A DNA stretch of 64,000 bases from Rivularia sp034931125 (GCF_034931125.1 NZ_JAYGHM010000028.1:1-64000); one strand, 5' to 3'. Numbered from the stretch's first letter, positions 9,055 to 18,114 are shown. The notes: generated from the sequence alone by a model not told the origin. Program-made: numbers and translations.

Positions 9055-9750
9055 TTAAGATTTATGTTTACGAATAGCACCATTCATTAAGTTAATCTGC
9101 TCTACATGAAAAGAGGGAGGCATTAAACTGTGGATTCTATGGTCTAAACCATCGTTCATTACATCAGATGGCAGTAAAGAGTGATCCAATCCTAATGTGT
9201 GACCAATTTCGTGAGCAATAGTGTTAGCAACCAAATTAGATATCTGATTAAAACTCAGACTTGCTAGATAAGAAGCATTAAGTATATTATCTATCCGAAC
9301 ACCCGCACAATCTGTAACTTTGCCAAGAATAAAGCTAGCAATTCCTAAGTAGTCGGCTTGTTCTTCAGCAACAAATACATAAACATGAGTAAAGTTTTCT
9401 CCCCATTCTCTTGAATCGGGTGGATCTGAGGTTAAAAATACATTAACGCTTCTAAAAGCACCGAAAATTTTAGCAAATGCATCTGCCAAAATTTCTTCTA
9501 ACATGGTTCTTTGTTCTTGAATAATAAAGCCCATCCCTGAGATATCAACCCAGATGCAGCGGCGAGTTTCTTTGTTTTGATTGGCAATTAACCATCCACA
9601 GAGCGGACAAACTCGCCAATTTGTCTGGATAGGGGAACGGCAACCTTGACAACGAGACTTTTCAGGTCTTTCTAGATTGATCCGTTCCCAAATCGGGACT
9701 TTAAGCTTACGACTGGTCTTTTTTAAATTTAGGCGATCGTAAAGTGACAT
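9055..9750 (-). CDS. Zinc-ribbon, metzincin-like metalloprotease of the Ter cluster
   Basis: 231 residues. Residues 34-51 form a four-Cys zinc ribbon (CQGC ... CPLC; Cys34, 37, 48, 51). The C-terminal half has the extended zinc-binding motif HEIGHTLGLDH starting at His180, followed by SDVM, a plausible Met-turn, which is the metzincin (matrixin/archaemetzincin-like) signature. No signal peptide or membrane helix is visible, so it is probably cytosolic, which is unusual for a matrixin-like enzyme. It is the last gene of the Ter-type cluster, one base after the preceding gene, so it is very likely co-transcribed. The substrate is unknown; processing of a stress protein or of the TerD complexes would be speculation. 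Confidence 0.8.
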   Translation of the reverse strand: MSLYDRLNLKKTSRKLKVPIWERINLERPEKSRCQGCRSPIQTNWRVCPLCGWLIANQNKETRRCIWVDISGMGFIIQEQRTMLEEILADAFAKIFGAFRSVNVFLTSDPPDSREWGENFTHVYVFVAEEQADYLGIASFILGKVTDCAGVRIDNILNASYLASLSFNQISNLVANTIAHEIGHTLGLDHSLLPSDVMNDGLDHRIHSLMPPSFHVEQINLMNGAIRKHKS

Positions 9751-9751
9751 T

Positions 9752-10357
9752 TTACTTAGAGCCAGCTACCCAATTAAAGCCAAAACTATAGAATTTATCT
9801 GCTTCTTGATGTCCGCTGAAGTATCTTTCTTCCTTCAAAATGGTTATTTGAGAGCCGAGATTGTTCACCATAGCAGCAGCACAAAAAGTTCGATTTCTAT
9901 CTGGGTTATTGAGTTCTAAATAAACTTCTTCGCCATTAATTTTGAAAAACATTCGACCACCTACAGAGCTAAAATCAGATGCTCCCTGATAAATAAGAGC
10001 AAAAAACATCACTCGCTTAATCGTCTCAGGTTTGTAAATAGTCATGTTTTCCCCGTCTGTAGCTGTCCCAGTACGGTCATCTTTATCAAGAAAGATGTAA
10101 GGAGAAGAATTTTTAGAACCAAATTTTCCACCTAGAGGTTGGATAACTCCTTTAACACCGTCAACCGTTTCATACATACAGCCTAAATCAAGATCGGGAG
10201 CGCTGTTACCTGCGAGTAGTTTAGTGAAAAATCCTGAATTTTGATTGGACTGCTGATTCCAATTCAAATTGACATGAACTGTCAGTTGCTTTGAGCCACC
10301 TGTTTTACTCAGGTCTATTTTGTGTGAATCGCCGCTTTTCTGAAGTGTAATAGGCAT
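9752..10357 (-). CDS. TerD-fold stress protein, divergent (TerA/TerF-like)
   Basis: 201 residues. The start is MPITLQKSGDSHKIDLSK, a variant of the TerD opening. PDLDLGCMY corresponds to the DxDLD Ca2+-site strand of TerD, and an acidic DKDDRTGTATDGEN loop corresponds to the second Ca2+ loop (GDNLTGxGxGDDE in its neighbours). The C-terminal FALIYQGASDFSSVGGRMFF segment is unlike the other three copies and recalls the TerA/TerF-type branch. Inferred role: Ca2+-binding component of a Ter stress complex in the cytoplasm or at the membrane. It lies 18 bases downstream of another TerD gene and one base upstream of the protease gene. Confidence 0.78.
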   Translation of the reverse strand: MPITLQKSGDSHKIDLSKTGGSKQLTVHVNLNWNQQSNQNSGFFTKLLAGNSAPDLDLGCMYETVDGVKGVIQPLGGKFGSKNSSPYIFLDKDDRTGTATDGENMTIYKPETIKRVMFFALIYQGASDFSSVGGRMFFKINGEEVYLELNNPDRNRTFCAAAMVNNLGSQITILKEERYFSGHQEADKFYSFGFNWVAGSK

Positions 10358-10375
10358 AATAGGTTTACTTGGTAT

Positions 10376-10981
10376 TTAACAGTAAGACTCAATGAGTTTC
10401 CCTAACCCAGGGACATTAACTCCATTGCCGATCGCCGCCATTTTCCACTCGTTATTGTGACGATATACTTCTGCCAAAATCATTCCAGTCATACCCATAT
10501 ATTCCTTGCCAGATAAATTGTATCGAGCCAGTTCTTTATTATTAGATGAGTTGACTAAACGAACAAAAGCATTTTCTATTTGACCAAAATCTTGCTTGCG
10601 AGTAACACATTCATAGATATTAACGACAAATATCAGCTTGGCAATATTGACGGGGATACGAGGCAAATCCATGATAATTACCTCGTCATCTCCATCACCA
10701 GCACCAGTCAAGTTGTCTCCTTGATGAATAATGGCTCTAGATGAATGCTGCAAGTTACCAAAGTAAATAACATTTTTGTTATCTGTAAGCTTACCGTTCG
10801 CATCTAAGCAAATGACAGATGCATCTAGATCGTAGTCATGTCCGCTACCGCCAAAATTACTAAAAAATCCACCACCCGAACGCTTAGCAACATCCCAACC
10901 CAGTCCACAGATTAATTTAGTTAGACCTGGTGCTTCCTTAGAAAGAGAGATTCGCTGTCCTTTTTGTAAAGAAATAGTCAT
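10376..10981 (-). CDS. TerD-family stress protein
   Basis: 201 residues, a single TerD domain (MTISLQKGQRISLSKEAPGLTKLICGLGWDV). Ca2+-binding features are clear: HDYDLDASV and HQGDNLTGAGDGDDEV. There is a Gly/Phe-rich insert (GGGFFSNFGG) between the first strand and the DYDLD motif. TerD proteins bind two Ca2+ ions and are required for resistance to tellurite, phage and other stresses in enterobacteria, and their biochemical output is not settled. The gene lies two bases after the vWA gene, so the two are probably one translational unit. Confidence 0.92.
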   Translation of the reverse strand: MTISLQKGQRISLSKEAPGLTKLICGLGWDVAKRSGGGFFSNFGGSGHDYDLDASVICLDANGKLTDNKNVIYFGNLQHSSRAIIHQGDNLTGAGDGDDEVIIMDLPRIPVNIAKLIFVVNIYECVTRKQDFGQIENAFVRLVNSSNNKELARYNLSGKEYMGMTGMILAEVYRHNNEWKMAAIGNGVNVPGLGKLIESYC

Positions 10982-10983
10982 TT

Positions 10984-11721
10984 TTATCCTTGTAATATAT
11001 TTTTATTTTTTGCTTGTTTGACCCAAAGTGGAAACTCATCAATGAGTCTCTGATATAATTCGTCGTCAGTTATTTTTTGTAAGTCATCTACATGAAAAAA
11101 GTTAGCATTGTCAATTATTCTTCCTGGCATATTATCTAATTCTTCTAAGATTCCGTAATTGGAACCTCCTAATCCAACAAATTGCCAAAAAATCGGGTAT
11201 TTTGCTGCTTTTACTAATGCTTTTTTTATCTCTTCATGATTCGTAACCCCACCATCACTAAGAAATATAACAAATGTAGGTAATTTACTAGATTCTTCTT
11301 GAGTATATTTTTTGATGACATCATTAATAACTAGAGGCTCGTTGTTACCCATACCTAACTCTTTCATCAGTGATGAAGTTTCAAAAAAAATTAAAGTTTT
11401 AACTTTTTCTCCACACTCTTTTTCTACATATCTATCTAAAGTCTCTTCAGTAACAGATTTAGTTCTTTTAAATTTCGAGCCAAAGAACCAAACATCTAAA
11501 TTATGATCATTATCTAGCTTGCTAGCAACTGGAACTATTCTTTCCAGAAATGCTTGTACTGCTCCAGAATCATACTGATTAGTCATGGAACCAGAAATAT
11601 CTAAAACTAATGCAACTCTTGCTACTAAATTATTAATTCCTTTTTTTTTGAGAATTATCTCTACTTTAGATTTAAGCAAATTAATATCAGCTTTCTTTTT
11701 AAGGTCTATTGTTTGTGGCAT
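10984..11721 (-). CDS. vWA-domain protein of the Ter cluster (TerF/TerY-like)
   Basis: 245 residues, nearly all one von Willebrand factor A domain. The metal-ion-dependent adhesion site is intact (DISGSM near residue 45, and FLSDGG near residue 152). The sequence ends with IDEFPLWVKQAKNKNIL, a tail typical of the TerF C-terminal vWA family. In Ter systems these proteins are thought to assemble complexes with TerD proteins through the metal site. No transmembrane helix or signal is seen, so it is probably cytosolic. It sits between TerD genes in the same direction. Confidence 0.88.
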   Translation of the reverse strand: MPQTIDLKKKADINLLKSKVEIILKKKGINNLVARVALVLDISGSMTNQYDSGAVQAFLERIVPVASKLDNDHNLDVWFFGSKFKRTKSVTEETLDRYVEKECGEKVKTLIFFETSSLMKELGMGNNEPLVINDVIKKYTQEESSKLPTFVIFLSDGGVTNHEEIKKALVKAAKYPIFWQFVGLGGSNYGILEELDNMPGRIIDNANFFHVDDLQKITDDELYQRLIDEFPLWVKQAKNKNILQG

Positions 11722-11863
11722 TAAATTACCTTGTAATGTGATTTAGTGAATTAGTCACTTTATCGAAAATCGGATTAATTAAATCCTAAAATCCTAGTAA
11801 AAACGAAGTTTTATAGACTCCGTTATTACTCAAATTTTCACTAGAATTGACAACGCTTATTTT

Positions 11864-12442
11864 TTAATTCTGATAACGATTTAGTAAAGCTTGCAATCCA
11901 CCTTGATAACCGGAGCCAACGGCATTCAACCGCCATTCTCCGTCTTTACGATAGATTTCCGCCATAATTAGGGCAGTTTCAACTGAATAATCTTCAACCA
12001 AGTCGTATCGAACTACTTCTTGAGTTGTCTGAGCATTGATAACCCTTACAAAAGCATTTTGAACTTGACCGAAATTCTGAGCGCGTTCTACAGCTTCATG
12101 AATTGTTACAGTAATGACAATTTTTTGAACTTCAGCAGGAACTTTTTTTAAATCGATGTTGATTACTTCATCGTCACCATCACCTTCACCTGTAAGGTTA
12201 TCTCCGGTGTGTTGAACTGATTTACCTGCGTCTGGACTAGTAAGGTTGTTATAGAAAATAAAGTGTTGGTCAGAAATAACTTTTTCGTTACTTCCCAACA
12301 AGAAAGCACAAGCATCTAAGTCAAAATCGTAGCCAGTATCTGTCGGCTTGACATCCCAACCCAAACCAACAAATATCTCAGTAAGTCCTGGTGCAACTTT
12401 ATCTAGCGATACACGTTGTCCTTTTTTCAGTGTAACTGTCAT
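11864..12442 (-). CDS. TerD-family stress protein (copy 2, TerE-like)
   Basis: 192-residue canonical TerD domain. The opening is MTVTLKKGQRVSLDKVAPGL; the Ca2+-site strand is YDFDLDACAF; the second acidic loop is GDNLTGEGDGDDE. It is closely similar to the next upstream copy (12502-13077), so the two are probably a tandem duplication. About 60 bp separates them, consistent with one transcript. Confidence 0.94.
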   Translation of the reverse strand: MTVTLKKGQRVSLDKVAPGLTEIFVGLGWDVKPTDTGYDFDLDACAFLLGSNEKVISDQHFIFYNNLTSPDAGKSVQHTGDNLTGEGDGDDEVINIDLKKVPAEVQKIVITVTIHEAVERAQNFGQVQNAFVRVINAQTTQEVVRYDLVEDYSVETALIMAEIYRKDGEWRLNAVGSGYQGGLQALLNRYQN

Positions 12443-12501
12443 TATTTGATAAACTCCTTTAAATTTTTAATTTGGTTAATTCAATCTTGTCTCTGAATTC
12501 T

Positions 12502-13077
12502 CTACTTGTAACCATCTAACAGTGCCTGTAAGCCCTTCTGATAGCCAGAACCTACAGCTTTGACACGCCATTCTCCATCTTTAGAGTAAAGCTCAGCCAT
12601 AATCATAGATGTCTCCGTAGAGTAGTCTTCTGCAAGGTCGTAGCGAACAATTTCTTCACTGGTCTGGGAATTGACAATCCGTACAAAAGCATTTTGAACT
12701 TGACCAAAATTCTGCTCGCGTTCTAAGGCTTCATGAATAGTTACAGCAATGACAATTTTTTGAATCTCAGTCGGTACTTTTTTCAGGTTGATTTTGATAG
12801 TTTCATCATCCCCTTCACCCGCACCAGTTAGGTTATCTCCAGTGTGTTGAACTGATTTGTCTGTGTCTGGGCTGGTAAGGTTGTTGTAATAGATAAAATG
12901 GGCATCAGAAAGCATTTTTTCATTTGCACCCAGTAGGAAAATAGATGAATCTAAATCAAAGTCACGACCAGTATCTGTTGCTTTAACATCCCACCCCATA
13001 CCAACAAATACTTCCGATAGTCCTGGTGCAACTTTATCGAGGGATATGCGTTCTCCCTTAGTTAAAGTAATAGTCAT
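12502..13077 (-). CDS. TerD-family stress protein (copy 1, TerE-like)
   Basis: 191-residue canonical TerD domain, with MTITLTKGERISLDKVAPGL, the RDFDLDSSIFLL strand and the GDNLTGAGEGDDE loop as the predicted Ca2+ ligands. It is nearly collinear with the copy at 11864-12442, with no large indels. It follows the exchanger gene by 33 bp and a GGAG element precedes its ATG. Confidence 0.94.
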   Translation of the reverse strand: MTITLTKGERISLDKVAPGLSEVFVGMGWDVKATDTGRDFDLDSSIFLLGANEKMLSDAHFIYYNNLTSPDTDKSVQHTGDNLTGAGEGDDETIKINLKKVPTEIQKIVIAVTIHEALEREQNFGQVQNAFVRIVNSQTSEEIVRYDLAEDYSTETSMIMAELYSKDGEWRVKAVGSGYQKGLQALLDGYK

Positions 13078-13110
13078 GTTCGAGAATCTCCTTAAATAGA
13101 AACAGTAAAC

Positions 13111-14094
13111 TTATAAGCTGATTTGAAAATGAAAACCTGCGATAACTGTCGCTAGAATAGCGCCAATCGCTGCAATAGCTAGATTAGTCATATTAGAAGC
13201 GCTAGCGGAAGCTAATGCCGTATTCAGATCGGGAGAAGTCAAGCGTTCATAATTTTCCACTGCGACAGTTAGTTCTGGGAGCGAAGTAACAATAGAGCCG
13301 ACAAAATAATGCAAACCTGCAAAGATTGCTACCCCAAAAATACTGCTTAGTGAATCAGAATATAATTCTGTCCAAGCAAGGAAAAGAGAATTAAGGATAT
13401 AAGTGCTGGCAATTAAACCAATAGTTCCTACACCAAAAGCACTCCAGCTAGCATTCTGCTGTTCATCATTAATATCGTCAAATAATTCTGGTCTTTGTCT
13501 TTTGAGATTTCGCTCAAAAAATAAATACAAAAATACTCCACATACACCTATTATTCCAGATGTTACTAACCAGTACCATTGCCGAGGAGCATTCTCGGTT
13601 ACGGGCGAAAACTGAAAAGCTCCCGTTAAACACCAATAAGCTAAGCTAGCAAAAACAAACATGAAAAAGGCGATGAGTGTATGCCATAAGAATAGTCCAC
13701 GCTCCTTATTGACTAACTTTCTCAAACTTAAGAGCTTATCTGAACGACCTGTAAGCAACCATTTGCCTGCCACAAACACGGGAGCTATAAAAAACATTAA
13801 GTACATATTCGTGAAATTTGAACCTAATGGATTAGCAATTCCTCCTAAGCGCAGCAGACTCAAGGAAATTAACATCGAAAAAAGCTCGGGATTGTTTGTA
13901 CTAGCGTTAATTACTAAAGTGCGCTGGTTTGAACCAAAATATTTTCCTGCTAAACCAGCTGCCGAATTCACCATTAAGTCTGTGGTGAAAGGAATAGCTT
14001 TAAAGCACACGACTGCTGATAGAACAACCGATATTAAGATGAAAGTAAAATTACCAAGCCGATTGTTTACTTCAACTAGTGTATTTGCAATCAT
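13111..14094 (-). CDS. CaCA-superfamily (Na+/Ca2+ exchanger-like) membrane protein
   Basis: 327 residues, about ten hydrophobic segments. Two internally repeated motifs resemble the alpha-repeats of Ca2+/cation antiporters: TNNPELFSMLISLSLLRLGG followed by ANPLGSNFTNMY in the N-terminal half (near residues 66-100), and VTSLPELTVAVENY followed by ASASNMTNLAIAAIG near the C-terminus. The acidic PE residues match the ion-binding Glu of the family. A cytoplasmic charged loop (KRQRPELFDDINDEQQ) separates the halves. Inferred function: Ca2+ or related cation transport across the inner membrane. As first gene of the cluster of Ca2+-binding TerD proteins, it suggests a Ca2+-dependent response. Confidence 0.75.
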   Translation of the reverse strand: MIANTLVEVNNRLGNFTFILISVVLSAVVCFKAIPFTTDLMVNSAAGLAGKYFGSNQRTLVINASTNNPELFSMLISLSLLRLGGIANPLGSNFTNMYLMFFIAPVFVAGKWLLTGRSDKLLSLRKLVNKERGLFLWHTLIAFFMFVFASLAYWCLTGAFQFSPVTENAPRQWYWLVTSGIIGVCGVFLYLFFERNLKRQRPELFDDINDEQQNASWSAFGVGTIGLIASTYILNSLFLAWTELYSDSLSSIFGVAIFAGLHYFVGSIVTSLPELTVAVENYERLTSPDLNTALASASASNMTNLAIAAIGAILATVIAGFHFQISL

Positions 14095-14717
14095 GTTTTA
14101 ATTTGTAATATTTCAATCAATCTTAGTAATGAAGAGATTATTTATAAATAGGACTTGCGTAACGGTAACTAAAAAGCTAGAATTCTAGACATTTAAATTT
14201 CCTCAACCTCAGTTAATTTAGAGGCTGTGCGTAAGTCAGAATAAAGTAAACACTAAAATATTAGCTATTAACGGTGTTTGAGAAACCAAGTTTATTCTCA
14301 ATTAATGGCGAAAACATTTGATATCCTAATAACCGAAAAAGCAATTTATTAAATATTAAGTTTACTTTATTTATAAATGACTTCTACCAACTTCATTCAA
14401 ATTAACTTAATGAAATAGTGTCTGGGAATTAGAAGAAATACGGTAATTTTAAAAATTTCCTAAAATCTATGAAAGATAGATATAGGTAATTCAACTTAAG
14501 TATTTTTTAATGCAAAAAATATTGACTTTTTGCTGCTTTGCATAAAACAGTCAAAAAAATACCCGCAAACAAAACGCCCGCAGGCTAGAAGCCTGGGGCT
14601 ACAATTGCAAAGCCCACCTGCGTGGGCTGAATTCTTCATTAGCCCACGCAGGTGGGCTTCGTTCCTGTAGCGATACCCTTCGAGGGTATTGCTCTACTAC
14701 CATTTGATACCTTATTG
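14095..14717. other. Spacer with a long perfect inverted repeat
   Basis: About 620 bp, A+T-rich. It would hold the promoter of the Ter cluster. No open reading frame of note is seen. Toward the right end lies the strong hairpin listed at 14610-14659, next to further repeat debris (GCCCGCAGGCTAGAAGCCTGGGGC). Confidence 0.7.
14610..14659. repeat. 19-bp perfect stem-loop (dispersed repeat)
   Basis: AAGCCCACCTGCGTGGGCT (14610-14628) pairs perfectly with AGCCCACGCAGGTGGGCTT (14641-14659) around a 12-base loop. Each arm is itself a GCCCAC/GTGGGC hairpin. It lies just downstream of the DCC gene end (minus strand), so it may also end transcripts. It shares its core with the repeats at 1074 and 18190. 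Confidence 0.75.
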
Positions 14718-15197
14718 CTAATCCACCCGACAACGCCCTTCATCATCACAACCAAGTCTTTCCCGACGCTCTTTAACAACAGTTTCTAAACTAGGTCTTC
14801 CCGTAAGCTTCAACCGCAAATCTGCCCAAATACCGTAAATAAAGTTAGCTAACGCCCCCAAAATCGGTAACTTGGTTATCGCATAAACCCATCCCATCCC
14901 CAAAGCTTCGTAAACCCGACGGAAAACTTCGACGTTTTTAATTACCGTACCGTCGGGTAATACACCGTGAATTCGTCCCATCGCGGTTTCAAAGTCAACT
15001 CCACCATTTTCTTCTGGGCTGTAATGATCTGATGCAATATCTACAAACGCAACTTTACCTCTGCCAGCATCGCGTTTTTGTAAAAAGTTAACTTCGCGCA
15101 AACATAAGGGACATTCACCGTCGTAAAGTAGTTTGATTTCCCAAGGTTGGTTGAGGTTTTCGTTGGAATTATCGATCGCGGTACTTGAAAAAGACAT
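14718..15197 (-). CDS. DCC-family thiol-disulfide oxidoreductase-like protein (DUF393)
   Basis: 159 residues. The family motif DGECPLC is at residues 26-32, with Cys29 and Cys32 in a CxxC arrangement reminiscent of thioredoxins, followed by the typical FVDIASDHY and HGVLPDGTVIKNVEVFRRVYEALG segments of DUF393/YuxK proteins. The family is a predicted redox protein with no well-defined substrate. A moderately hydrophobic segment (LPILGALANFIYGIWADL) near residue 115 could associate with membrane. Monocistronic. Confidence 0.88.
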   Translation of the reverse strand: MSFSSTAIDNSNENLNQPWEIKLLYDGECPLCLREVNFLQKRDAGRGKVAFVDIASDHYSPEENGGVDFETAMGRIHGVLPDGTVIKNVEVFRRVYEALGMGWVYAITKLPILGALANFIYGIWADLRLKLTGRPSLETVVKERRERLGCDDEGRCRVD

Positions 15198-15511
15198 AAG
15201 ACTTAAAGTTGATTAATATTAAGTTGCGTATATGACCGATCTCTATATTGTGACAAATTATAAATAAAAGTAAAGATATTTCTCGATTATTGTGTAGAAG
15301 TAAATTTTGCGTAAGTTCTAACTATCTGAGTTATTTCGCTCCCTACCTCTTCTTATCCGAGCAGTATTGAAATGTCAACAAAGCCTTACCCTACTGACTG
15401 CTCCCTATTCCCTACTCCCTTGTCCCGATCGCAATTTTCAACGCCGACCTACTTAGTTTGTAGTTGCGCTATTGCTAAGAAAAGTTAGCGCAACTATCAA
15501 CGTTTTTACCT

Positions 15512-16165
15512 TTAACTCATTACACCTATCGGACAAGCAACATTAGTTCCACCTAATCCACAATAACCGTTGGGATTTTTGGCAAGGTACTGCTGATGGT
15601 AGTCTTCAGCATAGTAAAATTCGGGAGCATCAAGAATTTCTGTAGTGATATCCCCATAACCTTCTGCCTTCAAAGCTTGTTGATAAGAATCGAGGGATGC
15701 TTCTGCAAGCTTTTTCTGAGCTTCCGAATATGTGTAAATACCCGAACGATACTGAGTACCAGCATCATTTCCCTGACGCATTCCTTGAGTAGGGTTATGG
15801 CTTTCCCAAAAAGTCTTTAACAGTTGTTCGTAACTCACTTTTTCGGGGTCGTACACAACTAGCACAACTTCATTATGACCAGTCTTTCCACTACACACTT
15901 CTTTATATGTAGGGTTCGGGGTTGAACCAGCAGCATAACCTACAGCAGTAGTATAAACTCCGTCTAACTGCCAAAATTTACGTTCCGCACCCCAAAAACA
16001 TCCCATCCCAAATACAGCTTTTTCCATACCTTCAGGAAAAGGAGACTTGAGAGGATTACCGTTGACATAATGTTTTTCCGGTACCTGCATCGGCTCCGCT
16101 CTTCCCGGTAAAGCTTCTTCTGGAGTAGGTATAGTCTGCTTTTTACCAAGTCCGAATAATCCCAT
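15512..16165 (-). CDS. msrA: Peptide-methionine (S)-S-oxide reductase
   Basis: Repairs methionine-S-sulfoxide in proteins and peptides using thioredoxin. The catalytic motif GMGCFWGAE places the nucleophilic Cys at residue 56. The usual blocks GYAAGSTPNPTYKEVCSGKTGH, EVVLVVYDP, FWESHNPTQGMRQGNDAGTQYRSGIY and YYAEDYHQQYL follow. A late Cys pair (YCGLGGTNVAC) provides candidate resolving cysteines. 217 residues is the usual length for the N-terminally extended cyanobacterial form. Monocistronic. Confidence 0.97.
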   Translation of the reverse strand: MGLFGLGKKQTIPTPEEALPGRAEPMQVPEKHYVNGNPLKSPFPEGMEKAVFGMGCFWGAERKFWQLDGVYTTAVGYAAGSTPNPTYKEVCSGKTGHNEVVLVVYDPEKVSYEQLLKTFWESHNPTQGMRQGNDAGTQYRSGIYTYSEAQKKLAEASLDSYQQALKAEGYGDITTEILDAPEFYYAEDYHQQYLAKNPNGYCGLGGTNVACPIGVMS

Positions 16166-16404
16166 TGTTAATAACTCTTATTTGTGAAAACGTCTTAACC
16201 TTCCTTCATATTTTAAATACATTGTGTTAAATCGTGCGAGTGTGGAAGCTACGACATCGGATTTTAGATTTTGGATTTTAGATTAAGATTTAGGAGTTTG
16301 AGTTTTGACTCCCCATCCTGCCATCATCTAAAAATAGTAGTAGCAAATAAAACAACTTCCAATTAACAAAAAGCTAAAGATACCGCAAATACGATATTTC
16401 TACT

Positions 16405-16440
16405 TAAAAGAAAAACCCGTCTTCATAAAGAAACCGGGTT
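16405..16440 (-). terminator. Rho-independent terminator after the PEP-CTERM gene
   Basis: Read on the minus strand, an AACCCG/CGGGTT stem with additional internal pairing is followed at once by TTTTTCTTTT. It lies about 45 bp past the stop of the PEP-CTERM gene. Confidence 0.7.
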
Positions 16441-16482
16441 AAAGATAATATACTTGTGAGAAACAACTATATTTCTGATTAT

Positions 16483-17136
16483 TTACGCTGTTACATCAGA
16501 CTGATTTTTACGCTTTTTATAAAACATCGCACCGAATCCACTGACTAATAATGAACCTAAGATAGTTGTAGGTTCGGGAACTTCTTGAACTTCTACAGCT
16601 TTTAAGAAGTATTCGTTTCCTGTATCCTCACCAACACTGAAACCTAGCACTGTACCCTTTGCATTTAATGAGCTAAAGTCGAAAGTACCAACACCTGTAT
16701 CAGTAACGTTACCACCAGGAATTGCAGCAGCAACTAATTGGGTTCCATCCACAAACAGTTTAAAGTCGTCGTTGGTATCAACTTTAGTAAAGGTAGCAGA
16801 AAGTAATTTTACTAATTTATTGAAGCCTAAATTAAGCGTCTCTTTTTTTCCTAATGCATCACCATCGATTTCTTGACGTTCTCCAACACCTTCGTTAACT
16901 CCTAAGCCGTTTTGGGATCTGATAACATTGCGACTTGTACCATTATTAAGTATTCCTGTTGCAGTTACATTCAAGTCATCTTTGTCAAATATAAATGATT
17001 CTTTGGGTCCTTCAAGTGAACCAGCAAAATCAAATGATATTGAAGCAGCAGAAGCGGCTGAAGTAGCTGTCAACGCGATTGTCGCAGCACCAGCAGCAGC
17101 GATGGATATTCTTTTTAATATGGTTGGAATAGACAT
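16483..17136 (-). CDS. PEP-CTERM exported protein
   Basis: 217 residues. An N-terminal signal peptide (about 1-31, hydrophobic core ISIAAAGAATIALTATSAASA) precedes a beta-rich extracellular domain without recognised family. The C-terminus has the sorting signal VPEPTTILGSLLVSGFG, then an aromatic end and the basic KKRKNQ tail: a PEP-CTERM tripartite signal recognised by exosortase. The protein is therefore probably exported and processed at the cell surface, perhaps with exopolysaccharide. No exosortase gene is in the window. A terminator follows the gene. Confidence 0.92.
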   Translation of the reverse strand: MSIPTILKRISIAAAGAATIALTATSAASAASISFDFAGSLEGPKESFIFDKDDLNVTATGILNNGTSRNVIRSQNGLGVNEGVGERQEIDGDALGKKETLNLGFNKLVKLLSATFTKVDTNDDFKLFVDGTQLVAAAIPGGNVTDTGVGTFDFSSLNAKGTVLGFSVGEDTGNEYFLKAVEVQEVPEPTTILGSLLVSGFGAMFYKKRKNQSDVTA

Positions 17137-17615
17137 ATCTAAGGTTCCTTAACATTGTAAAAAATTATCAGTTGAAAATTAATCTTTTAAAGTTTGTAGC
17201 TATGATATTTGTTTATAACTACTCAAAAAATTAATTAGTAAAGCACCAAGTATTTAGTTAAATACGTAATCAAAAAATTAACTCGGTTAAAGTAACTTCA
17301 AAGTAAGAACACTGAATATTACTTTTCCTAAAGAATAATCTTATCTATTTATTACGCATTATCGTTGTTATTACGGTAGATGAACCTGCTTCAAATCACA
17401 TCGGTCTGATTAAGTATTATTATGCACTAAATTTTATTTTTATTAATAAAGTTATTGTAAAAACAAACTAGCTTTTTTGTAAAAGTGTAAGTGATAATAC
17501 TTAACAGGAATTTGTTTGCATTTGCATAAACGTGTTCCAAATCTATACAATTGCTTCTAATGCCTCAAATCAATGACACGATGAAGAAAATTCTCAAGTC
17601 CTGGAGATATTTTTA
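17137..17615. other. A+T-rich spacer, nothing recognised
   Basis: About 480 bp between the PEP-CTERM gene and the rhodanese gene, which are divergently transcribed, so both promoters should lie here. No repeat or open reading frame of interest is seen. Confidence 0.6.
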
Positions 17616-18101
17616 ATGTTTTATTTGCTAGAACTGCTGTTAAAGTTGAATTTTCCTAACGTTCGAGCAATAAAGATTTGTGAATTAGCGCAATACACGA
17701 AACCTCAAGCCTCCGGTTTATCACAACACAATCAAGGAACACCCGCTCCATTAATTATCGATGCTCGTTCTCCGGAGGAATACGCAGTTAGTCATATTAA
17801 ATCGGCACAAAAAATTGAAGATAATTTAGGTACAGTGAAACTTCCAGAAGTTCCTTTAGATAATCCCATCGTAGTTTACTGTTCAATAGGCTACCGTAGC
17901 GCCAAAGTTGCTCAACAGCTACAGCTTGCAGGATATCAAAATGTTTTTAATTTGAGCGGTGGTGTTTTCCAGTGGGTAAATCAAGGACACCCTGTTTTTC
18001 AAGGTCAGCATCAAGTAGAAATTGTCCATCCTTATAATTTAATCTGGGGAAAACTGCTTAAATCAAAGTATCATGCTGATATATATAGCAATCCTAAATG
18101 A
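17616..18101 (+). CDS. Rhodanese-domain protein
   Basis: 161 residues. Single rhodanese (sulfurtransferase) domain: LIIDARSPEEYAVSHIKSA, then the active loop CSIGYRS with the catalytic Cys89, and GYQNVFNLSGGVFQWVNQGHPVF. The first 15 residues are hydrophobic (MFYLLELLLKLNFPNV) and may be a membrane-associating segment. It precedes a TIGR04283-type glycosyltransferase in the same direction; these families are often neighbours in cyanobacterial arsenosugar-type loci. A sulfur-transfer role is inferred from the family. Confidence 0.9.
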   Translation: MFYLLELLLKLNFPNVRAIKICELAQYTKPQASGLSQHNQGTPAPLIIDARSPEEYAVSHIKSAQKIEDNLGTVKLPEVPLDNPIVVYCSIGYRSAKVAQQLQLAGYQNVFNLSGGVFQWVNQGHPVFQGQHQVEIVHPYNLIWGKLLKSKYHADIYSNPK

Positions 18102-18114
18102 TTCGTAAGAAATT

